A DNA stretch of 64,000 bases from Coprobacillus cateniformis (lineage in GTDB: Bacteria > Bacillota_I > Bacilli_A > Erysipelotrichales > Coprobacillaceae), in the NCBI RefSeq assembly GCF_009767585.1, contig NZ_WSNW01000001.1, forward strand, positions 372,001 through 436,000, in the 5' to 3' direction. This document shows positions 9,060 through 17,848 of the stretch, piece after piece (position 1 is the first letter of the stretch; every line of letters starts with the position of its first letter). A program made the translations under genes and the position numbers. The notes under the pieces are model-generated. The model ran no database searches. It saw only the letters and a list, made by a program, of their open reading frames with translations, and had not been told where the DNA came from.

Positions 9060-10010
9060 TTAACCTCTCTTTGTAACTTTTCTTAAGAATAGTAATAATT
9101 GGCAAAAAGTATAATTTCTTTTGGTTAAAAAATAGCAATATATTTTAAAAAGTATTGGTTTATTTTGATAATATTTATTGCATTTCCAATTAGGAAAATT
9201 CTTTTCATGCTCATTTAAACATATTTTTAATTCATTAAATGCTTTAAATGGTATTAATTTTAAACTAGAACCATAAAACAAATGAAGTAACGATAAATAC
9301 TCTAATTCAGCATAAAAACTAGTTTCCAAATATTTTGATAGATTATTTATTGATTGAATCATATCTAGAATCTTTGGATTATATCTCACTTGATTCATAA
9401 TTGATTGATTTCTAAACAAATAATAATAAACACCTTCATTTAGATATCCAATTTTATCAGTATACCTAGCCAATCCTGGAATAACTGCTAAATCTTCATA
9501 CCAAATTTCAGTTGGAAAAAGTATATTATATTTTTGAAATAAAGATGTTTTAAACATTTTATTACATGCATTAGGAGTAGAAAGAATATAGTTTATTTGA
9601 GATATACTTTCTAAACTTTTTTCATGAATCGTTTTATCATCATATACTTTTATGAAATCGTAAACAAGAATATCTAAATCATTTTTATCCATATATTGAC
9701 ATAAGTGGTTTAAACAATTTGCCTTCAGATAATCATCACTATCAATAAATATAATATATTTACCTTGAGCATATGGTAGTGCATAATTTCTTGAATCTCC
9801 AAGCCCACCATTTGGTTTTATAAAACTCTTTATGATATCTGGATATAAATTATTAAACTCATTAATAATATTTTGAGAATCATCTGGGGAAGAATCATTA
9901 ATGATTAGAATTTCATAGTTAGTAATATCTTGATCTAACAATGATGTTAAACACTTTCTTAGATATTTCTCAGTATTATATACTGGGACGATAATACTTA
10001 ATTGAATCAT
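9060..10010 (-). CDS. GT2 glycosyltransferase (EpsJ-like), tandem paralogue B
   Basis: About 316 residues from the ATG at 10010, which overlaps the wzy stop as ATGA and follows GAAAGGAT. The longer frame to 10067 would overlap wzy far more. Motifs: LSIIVPVYNTEKYLRKCLTSLLDQD, IINDSSPDDS, IIFIDSDDYLK (DxD) and WYEDLAVIPGLARY. Sequence and domain order parallel the gene at 8101-9057, including a hydrophobic, basic C-terminus. It presumably adds another residue of the same polysaccharide repeat. Confidence 0.85.
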   Translation of the reverse strand: MIQLSIIVPVYNTEKYLRKCLTSLLDQDITNYEILIINDSSPDDSQNIINEFNNLYPDIIKSFIKPNGGLGDSRNYALPYAQGKYIIFIDSDDYLKANCLNHLCQYMDKNDLDILVYDFIKVYDDKTIHEKSLESISQINYILSTPNACNKMFKTSLFQKYNILFPTEIWYEDLAVIPGLARYTDKIGYLNEGVYYYLFRNQSIMNQVRYNPKILDMIQSINNLSKYLETSFYAELEYLSLLHLFYGSSLKLIPFKAFNELKICLNEHEKNFPNWKCNKYYQNKPILFKIYCYFLTKRNYTFCQLLLFLRKVTKRG

Positions 10011-11446
10011 GACTGTAAATCCTTTCGGTATTTTTTTTGCAAGAAATGAAGAACAAATATAAAACAAATTGCAAAACTACCATGCCAAATGAGTTCTCTA
10101 TAAATTGCTCCAAAATATCCTCTAATCCAAAAGAATAGGAGAGGCATACTATATGAGAATAGTAAGTATGTAAAATAATTTTTATCTTTTTGACTTTGAC
10201 TTATTTTAAATGAGATATAACCAATAAGAATACCTAATACAATAGCAAATATCCACCCAAACCAATGAAAAGAATAAAATAATTCTGCAATATAAGAACC
10301 GCCAATAGGCTGATTGAATGTATTAATGTGTTTAGTAAAAATCATTTGATTAACAACTCCCGAATTAAATCCAGCAATATTTGGTAATACAAGAATAATT
10401 GGAAAAATATAATTTAATCCAAAAGTTGGAGAGGGATTGGATTTTATTGTAAAGCAGAGTGTTGAGAAAGTTGAGCCAAATTCTGATAATGCAGTTACTA
10501 TTTGATTATCAGAAAAAGATACCCATAATATATGCAAGATTTTATCAATTTGAAATGAAGGTATATTACGCATAGATGCAATAAAATTTAAAAGAACTAA
10601 TCCAAAATATCCAATGATTAATAAATATATAATCTGTTTAACTGATAAATTCATAACCAAATTTTCCCATACAATAAAAAGTCCTAATAAAAAGACAATA
10701 GCTTCTCCACGCCCTCCACTGGACATCATAATCAGTTTATAACCAATAGTAGATACAAAAATAATATTAGCTACTTTTCTTTGTTTAGAATAGCCTATAA
10801 TCAATGCAAAGATTCCAAAATTAAAGAAGTTGGCAACAACTTCTATAAAATCATGTATGTTTAAATTAAATGTGTTTGTATAACCACCTTGAATAAATAA
10901 GATAAGCTTGGATATATCAATATAAAGAGTTGGAATCAAACCAATAGCAATACACATATAACCTAGAATTCTAATTGTCTTTAATGATATTTTTGGTAAC
11001 TGATGATAAATCTTTTGGCTATTTAATATTTTTTTTTGTGTAAATCTGATAAACAGATAAATACCAAAAAATATCATCATTTGACTGAGTAAAGCAAACA
11101 AAGCAGACTTTTGATATGTTGGAAAATCAATATACCACATAGGATATAAAACATTTTTACCAAATTCAGTTCCAAATGCTTTTAACGGAATATGACCAAA
11201 ATTAAAAATATAACTAAGAATCATAAAAAAAATAGGAAAGGTAAAAAATTTCTTTTCATTTGCATAAAGAAAAATAAGGTGAATGATTAATTGGAGTATT
11301 GAAACGAGAAAGAATATCATAAACCAACTGTTTTGATGATGAATAAATAGAGAAAGACAACCTAAAATAACAGTAAATAACTCTAAAACTATAATAGTAA
11401 ATGTAGTTTTGTTTTTATTTATTAATTTTTTAATAGAAATATCCAT
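10007..11446 (-). CDS. wzy: Wzy-like O-antigen/capsule repeat-unit polymerase
   Basis: A 479-residue integral membrane protein with about 12 hydrophobic helices and a large periplasm-type loop between late helices (SSGGRGEAIVF ... SEFGSTFSTLCF ... GLNYIFPIILVLPN). The SGGRGE and EFGST segments recall oligosaccharide repeat-unit polymerases of the WzyE/EpsG-like group in Firmicutes capsule loci. It would polymerise flipped repeat units on the outer membrane face. Sequence conservation in this class is poor, so the call rests on topology, size and position between glycosyltransferases and a wzx gene. Confidence 0.75.
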   Translation of the reverse strand: MDISIKKLINKNKTTFTIIVLELFTVILGCLSLFIHHQNSWFMIFFLVSILQLIIHLIFLYANEKKFFTFPIFFMILSYIFNFGHIPLKAFGTEFGKNVLYPMWYIDFPTYQKSALFALLSQMMIFFGIYLFIRFTQKKILNSQKIYHQLPKISLKTIRILGYMCIAIGLIPTLYIDISKLILFIQGGYTNTFNLNIHDFIEVVANFFNFGIFALIIGYSKQRKVANIIFVSTIGYKLIMMSSGGRGEAIVFLLGLFIVWENLVMNLSVKQIIYLLIIGYFGLVLLNFIASMRNIPSFQIDKILHILWVSFSDNQIVTALSEFGSTFSTLCFTIKSNPSPTFGLNYIFPIILVLPNIAGFNSGVVNQMIFTKHINTFNQPIGGSYIAELFYSFHWFGWIFAIVLGILIGYISFKISQSQKDKNYFTYLLFSYSMPLLFFWIRGYFGAIYRELIWHGSFAICFIFVLHFLQKKYRKDLQS

Positions 11447-11448
11447 AT

Positions 11449-12246
11449 TTAATTAATCCTTTTATACATGTTCATTAATACCGTTGGAATACAGCCTACA
11501 AAGAGCGGTTTTATAGCATATAAATACGTTATAATAGGTACTTTCTTTTTTTTCATCCAATATTTTTTTAATTGATATTCTTGTATTCTATATCTGTACT
11601 TCCTTTTTTTAATCCCAGAAATCCCTTCTCTATAAAGAAAAAGAATTCTATCAATATTAAAAATTTTATAACCTTTTTCAAGTAACTTACACCATAAATC
11701 ATAATCTTCAGCTCGTTGTGTTTTTTCATCAACTGTATATCCAGACACCTTTAAAAGAGCAGATTTTCTCATCATTACTGTTGGGTGGATAATCTGAGTT
11801 TTTTTGATTGCATCTAATAAAGTAACTTCACCTTCATGGATTAGAAATTCTTTTCGCTTTTCACCTAAATCATCTATAACGTTACATTTACATCCAACAA
11901 CAGCTATTTCAGAATGAGTTTTTAAAAAATCTAATTCTTCTTTAAATCTATTTGGAAGACTAATATCATCGCTATCCATACGAGCAATAAATTCACCTTT
12001 AGCAATATCTAAACATTTGTTAAGCGATGTTGCTAATCCTAGATTATCTTGATTATTTATAATAACGATTCGCTTATCCAACATAGCATATTTTTCAATA
12101 ATAGAAAGACTATCATCACTTGAACAATCGTTACATATGATAAATTCAAAATCGTTATATGTTTGATTCAATATAGATTCAATTGATTTTTCTAAATATT
12201 TTGAATCATTATATACACTCATAATTACTGAAATTGTGGGACTCAT
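11449..12246 (-). CDS. GT2 glycosyltransferase
   Basis: About 265 residues from an ATG at 12246 preceded by TTGGAG at seven bases; the frame extends to 12264 but lacks a site there. Motifs: PTISVIMSVYNDSKYLEKSIESILNQTYNDFEFIICND, LATSLNKCLDIAKGEFIARMDSDD (DxD) and RAEDYDLWCKLL, the ED-Y acceptor-side motif. This is the common rhamnosyl/galactosyl-type GT2 architecture of capsule operons. It starts four bases after the upstream GT4 gene stops. Donor sugar unknown. Confidence 0.87.
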   Translation of the reverse strand: MSPTISVIMSVYNDSKYLEKSIESILNQTYNDFEFIICNDCSSDDSLSIIEKYAMLDKRIVIINNQDNLGLATSLNKCLDIAKGEFIARMDSDDISLPNRFKEELDFLKTHSEIAVVGCKCNVIDDLGEKRKEFLIHEGEVTLLDAIKKTQIIHPTVMMRKSALLKVSGYTVDEKTQRAEDYDLWCKLLEKGYKIFNIDRILFLYREGISGIKKRKYRYRIQEYQLKKYWMKKKKVPIITYLYAIKPLFVGCIPTVLMNMYKRIN

Positions 12247-12250
12247 TCTA

Positions 12251-13360
12251 TTACTCCAATCCATATATAATTCTCATTTTCTCTAAAATAGTATCAAGAC
12301 TGTATTGATTTAACTTTTTTTTATTGTAATCAATCATTTTGTTATAGATATCATCTTTTTGTAATAAGATGGAAGGCAATTCTAATGTGAACTTATCAAG
12401 ATCAAGCACATATCCACCTAAATGTTTATCAATTAAATCTATATTTCCTCTAACATTACTTACTATACAAACCATTTCACATGCCATCGCTTCCATCAGT
12501 GCTACAGACAATCCTTCTCTTTTTGAAGGAAATAAAAAGAAATCACAACATTTCATGATTTCATATATATTTTTTTTATAACCTAATATATGAACTCGAT
12601 CATCTAATTCTAAATGATGTATTTCTTTTAATAATTTAGTTTTATTATCTCCATCACCGCAAATAACATAATGAAAATAATGAGGAAGTGTTTTCAAGGC
12701 TTTTAAAACAACTATATGATTTTTATTGGTATTGAGTTCACCAACAGATAATAATATTTTACTTTCAATAGGAATATTCAAACTATTCATAAAGGTATTT
12801 TTGTTGAATCGAACTTGATTAATATAGTCTAAATTAATACCAACACCAGGAATTAGAAATAACTTTCCATTATTTTTTAATTGAAAATGTTGACCTGCAT
12901 TATAGTCTTCTTGATTAATTGTAATTAATATATCTGTATATTTAGCGGCATACTTTTCTATATTTTTAAATAAGAAATTTTTAAAAAAATTATTATTATT
13001 AAAAAAGTGAAAACCATGAGCAGTATAAATGATTTTGGTATCTTCATAATAATTACAATTCTTGTTTGCTAGACGTGTAATAAACCCACCAACTGGAGTA
13101 TGACAATGTATGATATCGTAATTGTTTTCATTCAATATCTTTTTTAATTGGGTATATGCTCTTAAATTATCCAGTGAAAAAGGGGTGCGTTGAAAAGGTA
13201 AATTATATTTATGATCACAATATTTAAATTTAGAATTTCCATTTGAAGCTACATCCACTATATAATCATTATCTTTAAATAGTTTTAAAAATGGAATATG
13301 AAAAGCTTGTATATGATTATCAATGTGAGCGACAAATAACACTCTTTTTTTATTCTTCAT
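12251..13360 (-). CDS. GT4 family glycosyltransferase
   Basis: A 369-residue GT-B fold enzyme. The N-terminal half has KKRVLFVAHIDNHIQAFHIPFLKLF and DIIHCHTPVGG; the C-terminal half has LSVGELNTNKNH, HYVICGDGD, VHILGYKKNIYEIMKCCDFFLFPS and the E-x7-E donor motif in REGLSVALMEAMA. It resembles the EpsD/CapM-type retaining enzymes that usually add the second sugar after the initiating transferase. It overlaps the SDR gene by 11 bases at its start. Confidence 0.88.
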   Translation of the reverse strand: MKNKKRVLFVAHIDNHIQAFHIPFLKLFKDNDYIVDVASNGNSKFKYCDHKYNLPFQRTPFSLDNLRAYTQLKKILNENNYDIIHCHTPVGGFITRLANKNCNYYEDTKIIYTAHGFHFFNNNNFFKNFLFKNIEKYAAKYTDILITINQEDYNAGQHFQLKNNGKLFLIPGVGINLDYINQVRFNKNTFMNSLNIPIESKILLSVGELNTNKNHIVVLKALKTLPHYFHYVICGDGDNKTKLLKEIHHLELDDRVHILGYKKNIYEIMKCCDFFLFPSKREGLSVALMEAMACEMVCIVSNVRGNIDLIDKHLGGYVLDLDKFTLELPSILLQKDDIYNKMIDYNKKKLNQYSLDTILEKMRIIYGLE

Positions 13361-14135
13361 ATTTTAAATCTCCAAAACATTTTGTTATGAGTTTGTTTTT
13401 TCCAATCATAAATCGAATAACTGGATTAAATATTGATATATATATAACTTTTACTTGCTCATTTTGCATCTTCTTTTTGACTATATTTACGGTACACATA
13501 TATTCATCATCTTGTGGTAAATATATTCCATTAATACCTTTATCAATATAATTCCTAATTTCTTGACAGAGCTTACCAATTGTAATTGAACTTCTCTGAT
13601 TATTAATTGTAGGAAATATATGAAATTTTCTGACTGCTTTCAATAGTTTTGTCAGATTCCCTGGTGAATCCTCTCCATATACCATTGGTGGTCTTACTAT
13701 ACATACTTTGAATTCTGAATCATTCAAATCATTTAATAACTGTTCAGCTTCATATTTACTTTTTCCATAATATGTATTAGGCTGACATGCAGTGTTTTGC
13801 GTTATCTTTTCTTTTGAATATATCAATCCATAGACGCTCATCGAAGACATGAATATAAACTGATGAACCCCTTGTTTTTTTGCTTTATTTGCTATATATA
13901 AAGCCAAATCTCTATTGACTGTATAATAAAGTTGCTCATTCTCTTTTATTTCTTTCATGTGTGCTATACCAGCCACATGATACACAACATCAAACTGAGA
14001 AAAATCAAACTCTTTCCAACTCTCATTTCTGACATCCAATTCCTCCACATAATAGTCATCAGGATATTGTTCAAGATATTTCTTGAAGTTCGTTCCTATA
14101 TAACTATCTTTTCCTGTAATTAATATCTTTTTCAT
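13350..14135 (-). CDS. NAD-dependent epimerase/dehydratase (extended SDR, short)
   Basis: A 261-residue SDR protein with the N-terminal NAD-binding ITGKDSYIGTNF, VYHVAGIAHM, SSMSVYG and a catalytic YGKSK (YxxxK). It matches NDP-hexose 4-epimerases/reductases common next to initiating sugar transferases, but it is shorter than full UDP-glucose 4-epimerase (about 330 aa) and has a compact C-terminal substrate region. It may make the first sugar nucleotide for the adjacent transferase. Its start overlaps the sugar transferase stop by four bases. Exact substrate unknown. Confidence 0.8.
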   Translation of the reverse strand: MKKILITGKDSYIGTNFKKYLEQYPDDYYVEELDVRNESWKEFDFSQFDVVYHVAGIAHMKEIKENEQLYYTVNRDLALYIANKAKKQGVHQFIFMSSMSVYGLIYSKEKITQNTACQPNTYYGKSKYEAEQLLNDLNDSEFKVCIVRPPMVYGEDSPGNLTKLLKAVRKFHIFPTINNQRSSITIGKLCQEIRNYIDKGINGIYLPQDDEYMCTVNIVKKKMQNEQVKVIYISIFNPVIRFMIGKNKLITKCFGDLKYEE

Positions 14136-14746
14136 AAGGGCTCCTCCTTATGAAGTTCTCCCGTTCCTCCTTCTACAACTCCATCAGATTTTAATACTGA
14201 TGTGATTGTTCCAAGGAAACATTTACAGTCAAATAAAAAAGACATGTTCTTCACATAGTCTCCATCTAACTTTGCTTTTACGTCTATCTCCAGTTCATCT
14301 CGTCCATTGATCTGTGCCCATCCTGTTAATCCAGGCTTGATTTCATTAGCTTGATATTTATCTCTTTCTGCTATTAAATCTTCCTGATTCCATAAGGCCG
14401 GTCTTGGTCCAATGATTGCCATTTCTCCCTTGAGGATATTTATAATCTGTGGCAGTTCATCTAGTGATGTCCTTCTTAAGAATTTTCCTGCTCTTGTTAT
14501 ATACTGCTCTGGATTGCTCAGCATATGTGTAGGCATATCGCTTGGTGTATCAATCAACATGGTTCTGAATTTCAGTATGTTGAAGTATTCCTTTTTCTTA
14601 CCAACTCTTTTCTGCTTAAAAAGAATAGGTCCCTTACTGTCCAGCTTAATCCAGATACATAGAATGAGAAATATAGGACTGAGTAAGATAAGACCAAGCA
14701 GTGACAATATAAAATCTATACATCTCTTTATACAGTTTCTATACAT
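14132..14746 (-). CDS. initiating undecaprenyl-phosphate sugar-1-phosphate transferase
   Basis: About 204 residues from an ATG at 14746 after a strong GGGAGG site; the frame extends to 14776 without one. It is the catalytic Bac_transf domain only (PglC/WbaP C-terminal type): a single N-terminal membrane segment (CIDFILSLLGLILLSPIFLILCIWI), GPILFKQKRVGKKKEYFNILKFRTM, RRTSLDELPQIINILKGEMAIIGPRPAL and PGLTGWAQINGRDE. It starts repeat-unit synthesis by moving a sugar phosphate to undecaprenyl phosphate at the inner membrane. It lies directly after loaP. Confidence 0.93.
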   Translation of the reverse strand: MYRNCIKRCIDFILSLLGLILLSPIFLILCIWIKLDSKGPILFKQKRVGKKKEYFNILKFRTMLIDTPSDMPTHMLSNPEQYITRAGKFLRRTSLDELPQIINILKGEMAIIGPRPALWNQEDLIAERDKYQANEIKPGLTGWAQINGRDELEIDVKAKLDGDYVKNMSFLFDCKCFLGTITSVLKSDGVVEGGTGELHKEEPL

Positions 14747-14776
14747 ATTTCCTCCCAATAAAAAAGCAAGAATCAA

Positions 14777-15289
14777 TTAATTCTTGCTGATAATCTCTAA
14801 ACCGACTTTGGCTGTTGTCTCTTCATTGAATATGTTCACACTGATATAAGCAATTCGCTTATGTCTGTCTATCTTTGCTATTAAACCTTCTCTGCCCTGT
14901 AGTGGTCCTTCTGTGATATGAATTCTATCGCCTTCAATAAATCCTACTGACATATCGACAATATGATCATCTTTTCCAAATGTCTTGAGAAATTCTACTT
15001 CTCCATCCTTTAACGGATAGATTGTTTCCTTTTTCTTTCCAATCACCTTGGTAAAGTCAGGTATCTTCTTCAGCTCATTAAAGAGCTCATCAATATGGTC
15101 ACTGATCAGAAATACATATCCTCTAAAGAGGACATTTCTGACATCGTGCCATTCACCTCTGAATTTCTTTTTACAAATATATTCAGGAATAAAGCATTCC
15201 TTTAATATATCATCTGAAATCAGAAAACGGCATTTATCAGCAATCTCTCTTTCATGACCGCTTCTTACCTGTATGACATACCAGTTCAT
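14777..15289 (-). CDS. loaP: LoaP-type NusG paralogue, processive antiterminator
   Basis: A 170-residue specialised NusG: NGN domain at about 1-100 (NWYVIQVRSGHEREIADKC, FIPEYICKKKFRGEWHDVRNVLFRGYVFL) and a KOW domain at about 117-150 (GDRIHITEGPLQGREGLIAKIDRHKRIAYI). Proteins of this type bind RNA polymerase and a leader RNA hairpin and allow transcription of long polysaccharide or antibiotic operons. Position as second gene of a 17-kb operon, behind a hairpin-rich leader, fits that role. Unlike housekeeping NusG it is inside the biosynthetic locus. The start follows GAGGAGG; part of that site can pair in a small hairpin. Confidence 0.92.
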   Translation of the reverse strand: MNWYVIQVRSGHEREIADKCRFLISDDILKECFIPEYICKKKFRGEWHDVRNVLFRGYVFLISDHIDELFNELKKIPDFTKVIGKKKETIYPLKDGEVEFLKTFGKDDHIVDMSVGFIEGDRIHITEGPLQGREGLIAKIDRHKRIAYISVNIFNEETTAKVGLEIISKN

Positions 15290-15526
15290 ACAATTACCTC
15301 CTCATATAAGAGGGTAGGCTTCGCCTATTGAACTTATTCAATATGTTCAACTTATCACATCTATGACCATACTTCAGGACAAACGTGACAATGCAACGAT
15401 TCAACCCAACAGCACTCCTATTTATAAAGGATAACTAGCTATTATCCTTTATTAAAATAGTTTAAAAAAAATCAACTATTTTAATTATCAACATAATACT
15501 ACAAAATACAAATTAATGCAACCTTT
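15290..15526 (-). promoter_or_regulatory. hairpin-rich leader upstream of loaP
   Basis: This non-coding stretch between the dehydratase gene and loaP holds a chain of inverted repeats on the transcribed strand. There is a 12-bp stem with a T-rich loop at 15451-15485, an 11-bp stem at 15424-15452, TTGAAC/GTTCAA at 15328-15350, a tight TAGGC-GAA-GCCTA hairpin at 15315-15327 and CCTC/GAGG at 15300-15313, which covers part of the loaP ribosome binding site. LoaP proteins are known to need a leader hairpin, so one of these may be its recognition element. Which one, and whether terminators are present, is inference. Confidence 0.5.
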
Positions 15527-15559
15527 CAAGGCAAGTTTCACGAGTGACACATTGCCTTG
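15527..15559 (-). terminator. hairpin over the dehydratase stop codon (possible attenuator)
   Basis: CAAGGCAA at 15527-15534 pairs with TTGCCTTG at 15552-15559, and TCAC/GTGA pairs inside it, giving a strong stem-loop that contains the stop codon of the upstream gene. There is no good U-tract behind it, so it is either a 3'-end/processing hairpin or an attenuator rather than a classic terminator. Confidence 0.35.
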
Positions 15560-17421
15560 TCAGAAATAATTAAATCAAGAATTGTTTCTCTTATTTCTGC
15601 AGGAGAAACATCTTTTTTAGCTAATAACTTATGTAGAATTTCTAATCTCTCATCCATTTCCTTTGGTGTTATTTTCATAGCAGCATTTTTATAGATAAGA
15701 TCATTTTTTGTTCTTGTTGTATCTTCACCATCAAGACGTAATTCTTCAAACATTTTTTCACCTGGTCTTAACCCAATCTCTTTAATTTCTATATCTTCAT
15801 AGGGTGTAAGTCCAGCTAATCGAATCATCTTTTCTGCTAAATCTAAGATTCTGACTGGCTCGCCCATATCCAATACAAATATATCGCCTTGGTTCGCATA
15901 ATAACCAGCTTGTAAAACCAATTGAGCAGCCTCAGGTATTGTCATGAAATAACGAATAATTTCCTTACTCGTCAGAGTCACAGGGCCACCTTCAGCAATC
16001 TGTTCTTTAAAAATAGGAATTACAGAACCATTTGAGCCAAGAACGTTACCAAATCTAACAGCTGCCATTTTAGTAACTCCATTATGTCCATTTGCTTGCA
16101 AAAGCATTTCTGTCATACGTTTTGTAGCCCCCATAACATTTGTAGGGTTGACAGCTTTATCAGTACTAATCATGATAAATCTCTTGACTTTATGCTCAAT
16201 ACATGAATGAATAACATTATTTGTACCAAACACATTATTCTTAATCGCTTCCATAGGTCTTGTCTCCATGAGTGGTACATGTTTATGTGCAGCTGCATGA
16301 TAAACAACTTCTGGTTGATATCTTGCAAATATCTCATCAATAGCTTTCTTTTCTCGAATAGAAGCAATCAATGATTTAATTTCAATGTTCTCACTCATCT
16401 TTTCATGAGCTATATCACGTTTAAACTCTTGTTCTAGCATATAAAGATAATTTTCATTAATATCTATCATAATCAGTTTTCTTGGTTGAAATTTCACAAT
16501 TTGTCTGCACAATTCAGAACCTATGCTTCCACCAGCACCTGTAACTGCAACAATCTTATCTGACAAATAAGAACTAATTTCAGTCTGATCAAGATGTATC
16601 TCCCCTCTTCCAAGAAGATCTTCTATCTTAATATCAGCCACCAAATTACCATTGCGTGTATTGTTTTTAAATTGGAAATTCATAATTTTCGTTTCTAATC
16701 CAGCACCAATACACTCATCATATATTCTTCTTAAATCTATTTGATTCACATGTGAAATTGCAATTAAAGCACCATCTAAATTATGTTTTTCTTTTAACGC
16801 ATGTATATCATGAGTAGTCCCAATAACTTTATAACCACCAATCATGATATTCTTTTTATAATCATCAACAAATCCAATGATTTTATAATTCAAGGTATTA
16901 TTTTGTGCCAATTCTTTCAGTAAAAGATTTCCAGCATCACCTGCTCCAATAATAATTACTCTTTTACTTGCAACATCATTCCCATTTTGCATTTCAATTC
17001 TTCGCAACATACGATATCCAACTCTTAAGCCAGCCATAAGAATCAGTGAAAAAATACCTGCAATAAATTCTACACTTACAAGTGAAGGAACATTAAAATA
17101 AACCATTGACCCTAACATAATAATCACAGTTGCAAATCCACTTGATAAAGTCAATCTCAATAATTCATCAACACCAATATACTTCCATAAACTCTTATAT
17201 ACTTTAAAGATATAAAAGCTTAATGCATAGATCAGCAAGATAATTAACATCATTGTCAATATTGTTGAAGCATTTATTATCATATGTAATGAAAGCTGAA
17301 AATCATTTTTTATCCAACTTGCTAAGACATATGATATTAATACAATACATAGATCTAAAGACATTAATATCTTTTCTCTATGCTCTTTATACATTTTATT
17401 TTCAAAGGCTTTATGAAACAT
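15538..17421 (-). CDS. membrane-bound UDP-sugar 4,6-dehydratase (WbpM/CapD/EpsC type)
   Basis: About 627 residues. Four N-terminal transmembrane helices (to about residue 135) precede a CoA-binding-like Rossmann domain (IGAGDAGN near 161-168) and a second NAD-binding SDR domain (TGAGGSIGS near 297-305). The usual catalytic Tyr of YxxxK is Met (NVMGATK, M433/K437 in the longer numbering), as in WbpM-type inverting or retaining UDP-GlcNAc 4,6-dehydratases. The product would feed a deoxy-amino sugar into the polysaccharide. An ATG at 17421 lies nine bases after GGGAG; the frame opens at 17430. First gene of the operon. Confidence 0.9.
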   Translation of the reverse strand: MFHKAFENKMYKEHREKILMSLDLCIVLISYVLASWIKNDFQLSLHMIINASTILTMMLIILLIYALSFYIFKVYKSLWKYIGVDELLRLTLSSGFATVIIMLGSMVYFNVPSLVSVEFIAGIFSLILMAGLRVGYRMLRRIEMQNGNDVASKRVIIIGAGDAGNLLLKELAQNNTLNYKIIGFVDDYKKNIMIGGYKVIGTTHDIHALKEKHNLDGALIAISHVNQIDLRRIYDECIGAGLETKIMNFQFKNNTRNGNLVADIKIEDLLGRGEIHLDQTEISSYLSDKIVAVTGAGGSIGSELCRQIVKFQPRKLIMIDINENYLYMLEQEFKRDIAHEKMSENIEIKSLIASIREKKAIDEIFARYQPEVVYHAAAHKHVPLMETRPMEAIKNNVFGTNNVIHSCIEHKVKRFIMISTDKAVNPTNVMGATKRMTEMLLQANGHNGVTKMAAVRFGNVLGSNGSVIPIFKEQIAEGGPVTLTSKEIIRYFMTIPEAAQLVLQAGYYANQGDIFVLDMGEPVRILDLAEKMIRLAGLTPYEDIEIKEIGLRPGEKMFEELRLDGEDTTRTKNDLIYKNAAMKITPKEMDERLEILHKLLAKKDVSPAEIRETILDLIISDKAMCHS

Positions 17422-17482
17422 TCTATCCATCTCCCAAGTTATATCCTAACATATTAAATTGCGTAAAACAACATTCCTCGCT

Positions 17483-17511
17483 ATTATATATGAATTTATT
17501 TGACAATTCAA
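17483..17511 (-). promoter_or_regulatory. sigma-A promoter of the polysaccharide operon
   Basis: On the minus strand, TTGAAT (17506-17511) and TATAAT (17483-17488) are separated by exactly 17 bp. The predicted start of transcription is about 45-50 bases before the dehydratase start codon. Confidence 0.75.
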
Positions 17512-17532
17512 ACATAAAATGACAAGTTTTTT

Positions 17533-17657
17533 AATGTCTACTTTTTAGTATACATATTATGGAAATATATGGAATGAATTATTCAAAAAAAGTAATCAAA
17601 TTGATTGCTTTTAGCTATGAATTGTGCTTTTTAGGATAGTTTTTTTAAGTAGACATT
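17533..17657. repeat. 11-bp inverted repeat pair, candidate invertible segment
   Basis: AATGTCTACTT at 17533-17543 and its exact reverse complement at 17647-17657 enclose 103 bp just upstream of the operon promoter. The enclosed DNA carries a minus-strand terminator-like hairpin. The layout is like a phase-variable switch, but the arms are short and an 11-bp match could be chance in AT-rich DNA. Confidence 0.35.
17585..17612 (-). terminator. terminator-like hairpin inside the inverted-repeat segment
   Basis: AGTAATCAA/TTGATTGCT (one mismatch, one-base loop) with a run of seven T residues following on the minus strand. It could end transcription from the membrane-protein operon 17849-20394 before the polysaccharide promoter. 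Confidence 0.5.
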
Positions 17658-17848
17658 TACATACTTTTATTATAAATAACATGGATATTCACGACTTGAT
17701 TTAACTTATCAGTTAATATTAATATATACAATGAAGAGCATATTTTTATTATATCATAAAGTTTTTAATACAATGAAGGACAATTCTTAACTATTTTATA
17801 GTACCTCTTAATTAATCTTTATTTATAACTTACTTTCCTCTTCAATAA

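Larger units (their letters stand above)
17431..17848. other. 418-bp intergenic region ahead of the polysaccharide operon
   Basis: No gene is supported here. It contains the operon promoter (17483-17511), an 11-bp inverted repeat pair (17533-17543 and 17647-17657) and, between the arms, a minus-strand terminator-like hairpin (17585-17612). The remainder up to 17848 is AT-rich with no ORF or clear motif. Confidence 0.6.

Noticed and set aside
3623..15257. Plus-strand ORFs opposite the polysaccharide genes
   Set aside because: They are shadow frames of well-supported minus-strand genes, without ribosome binding sites.
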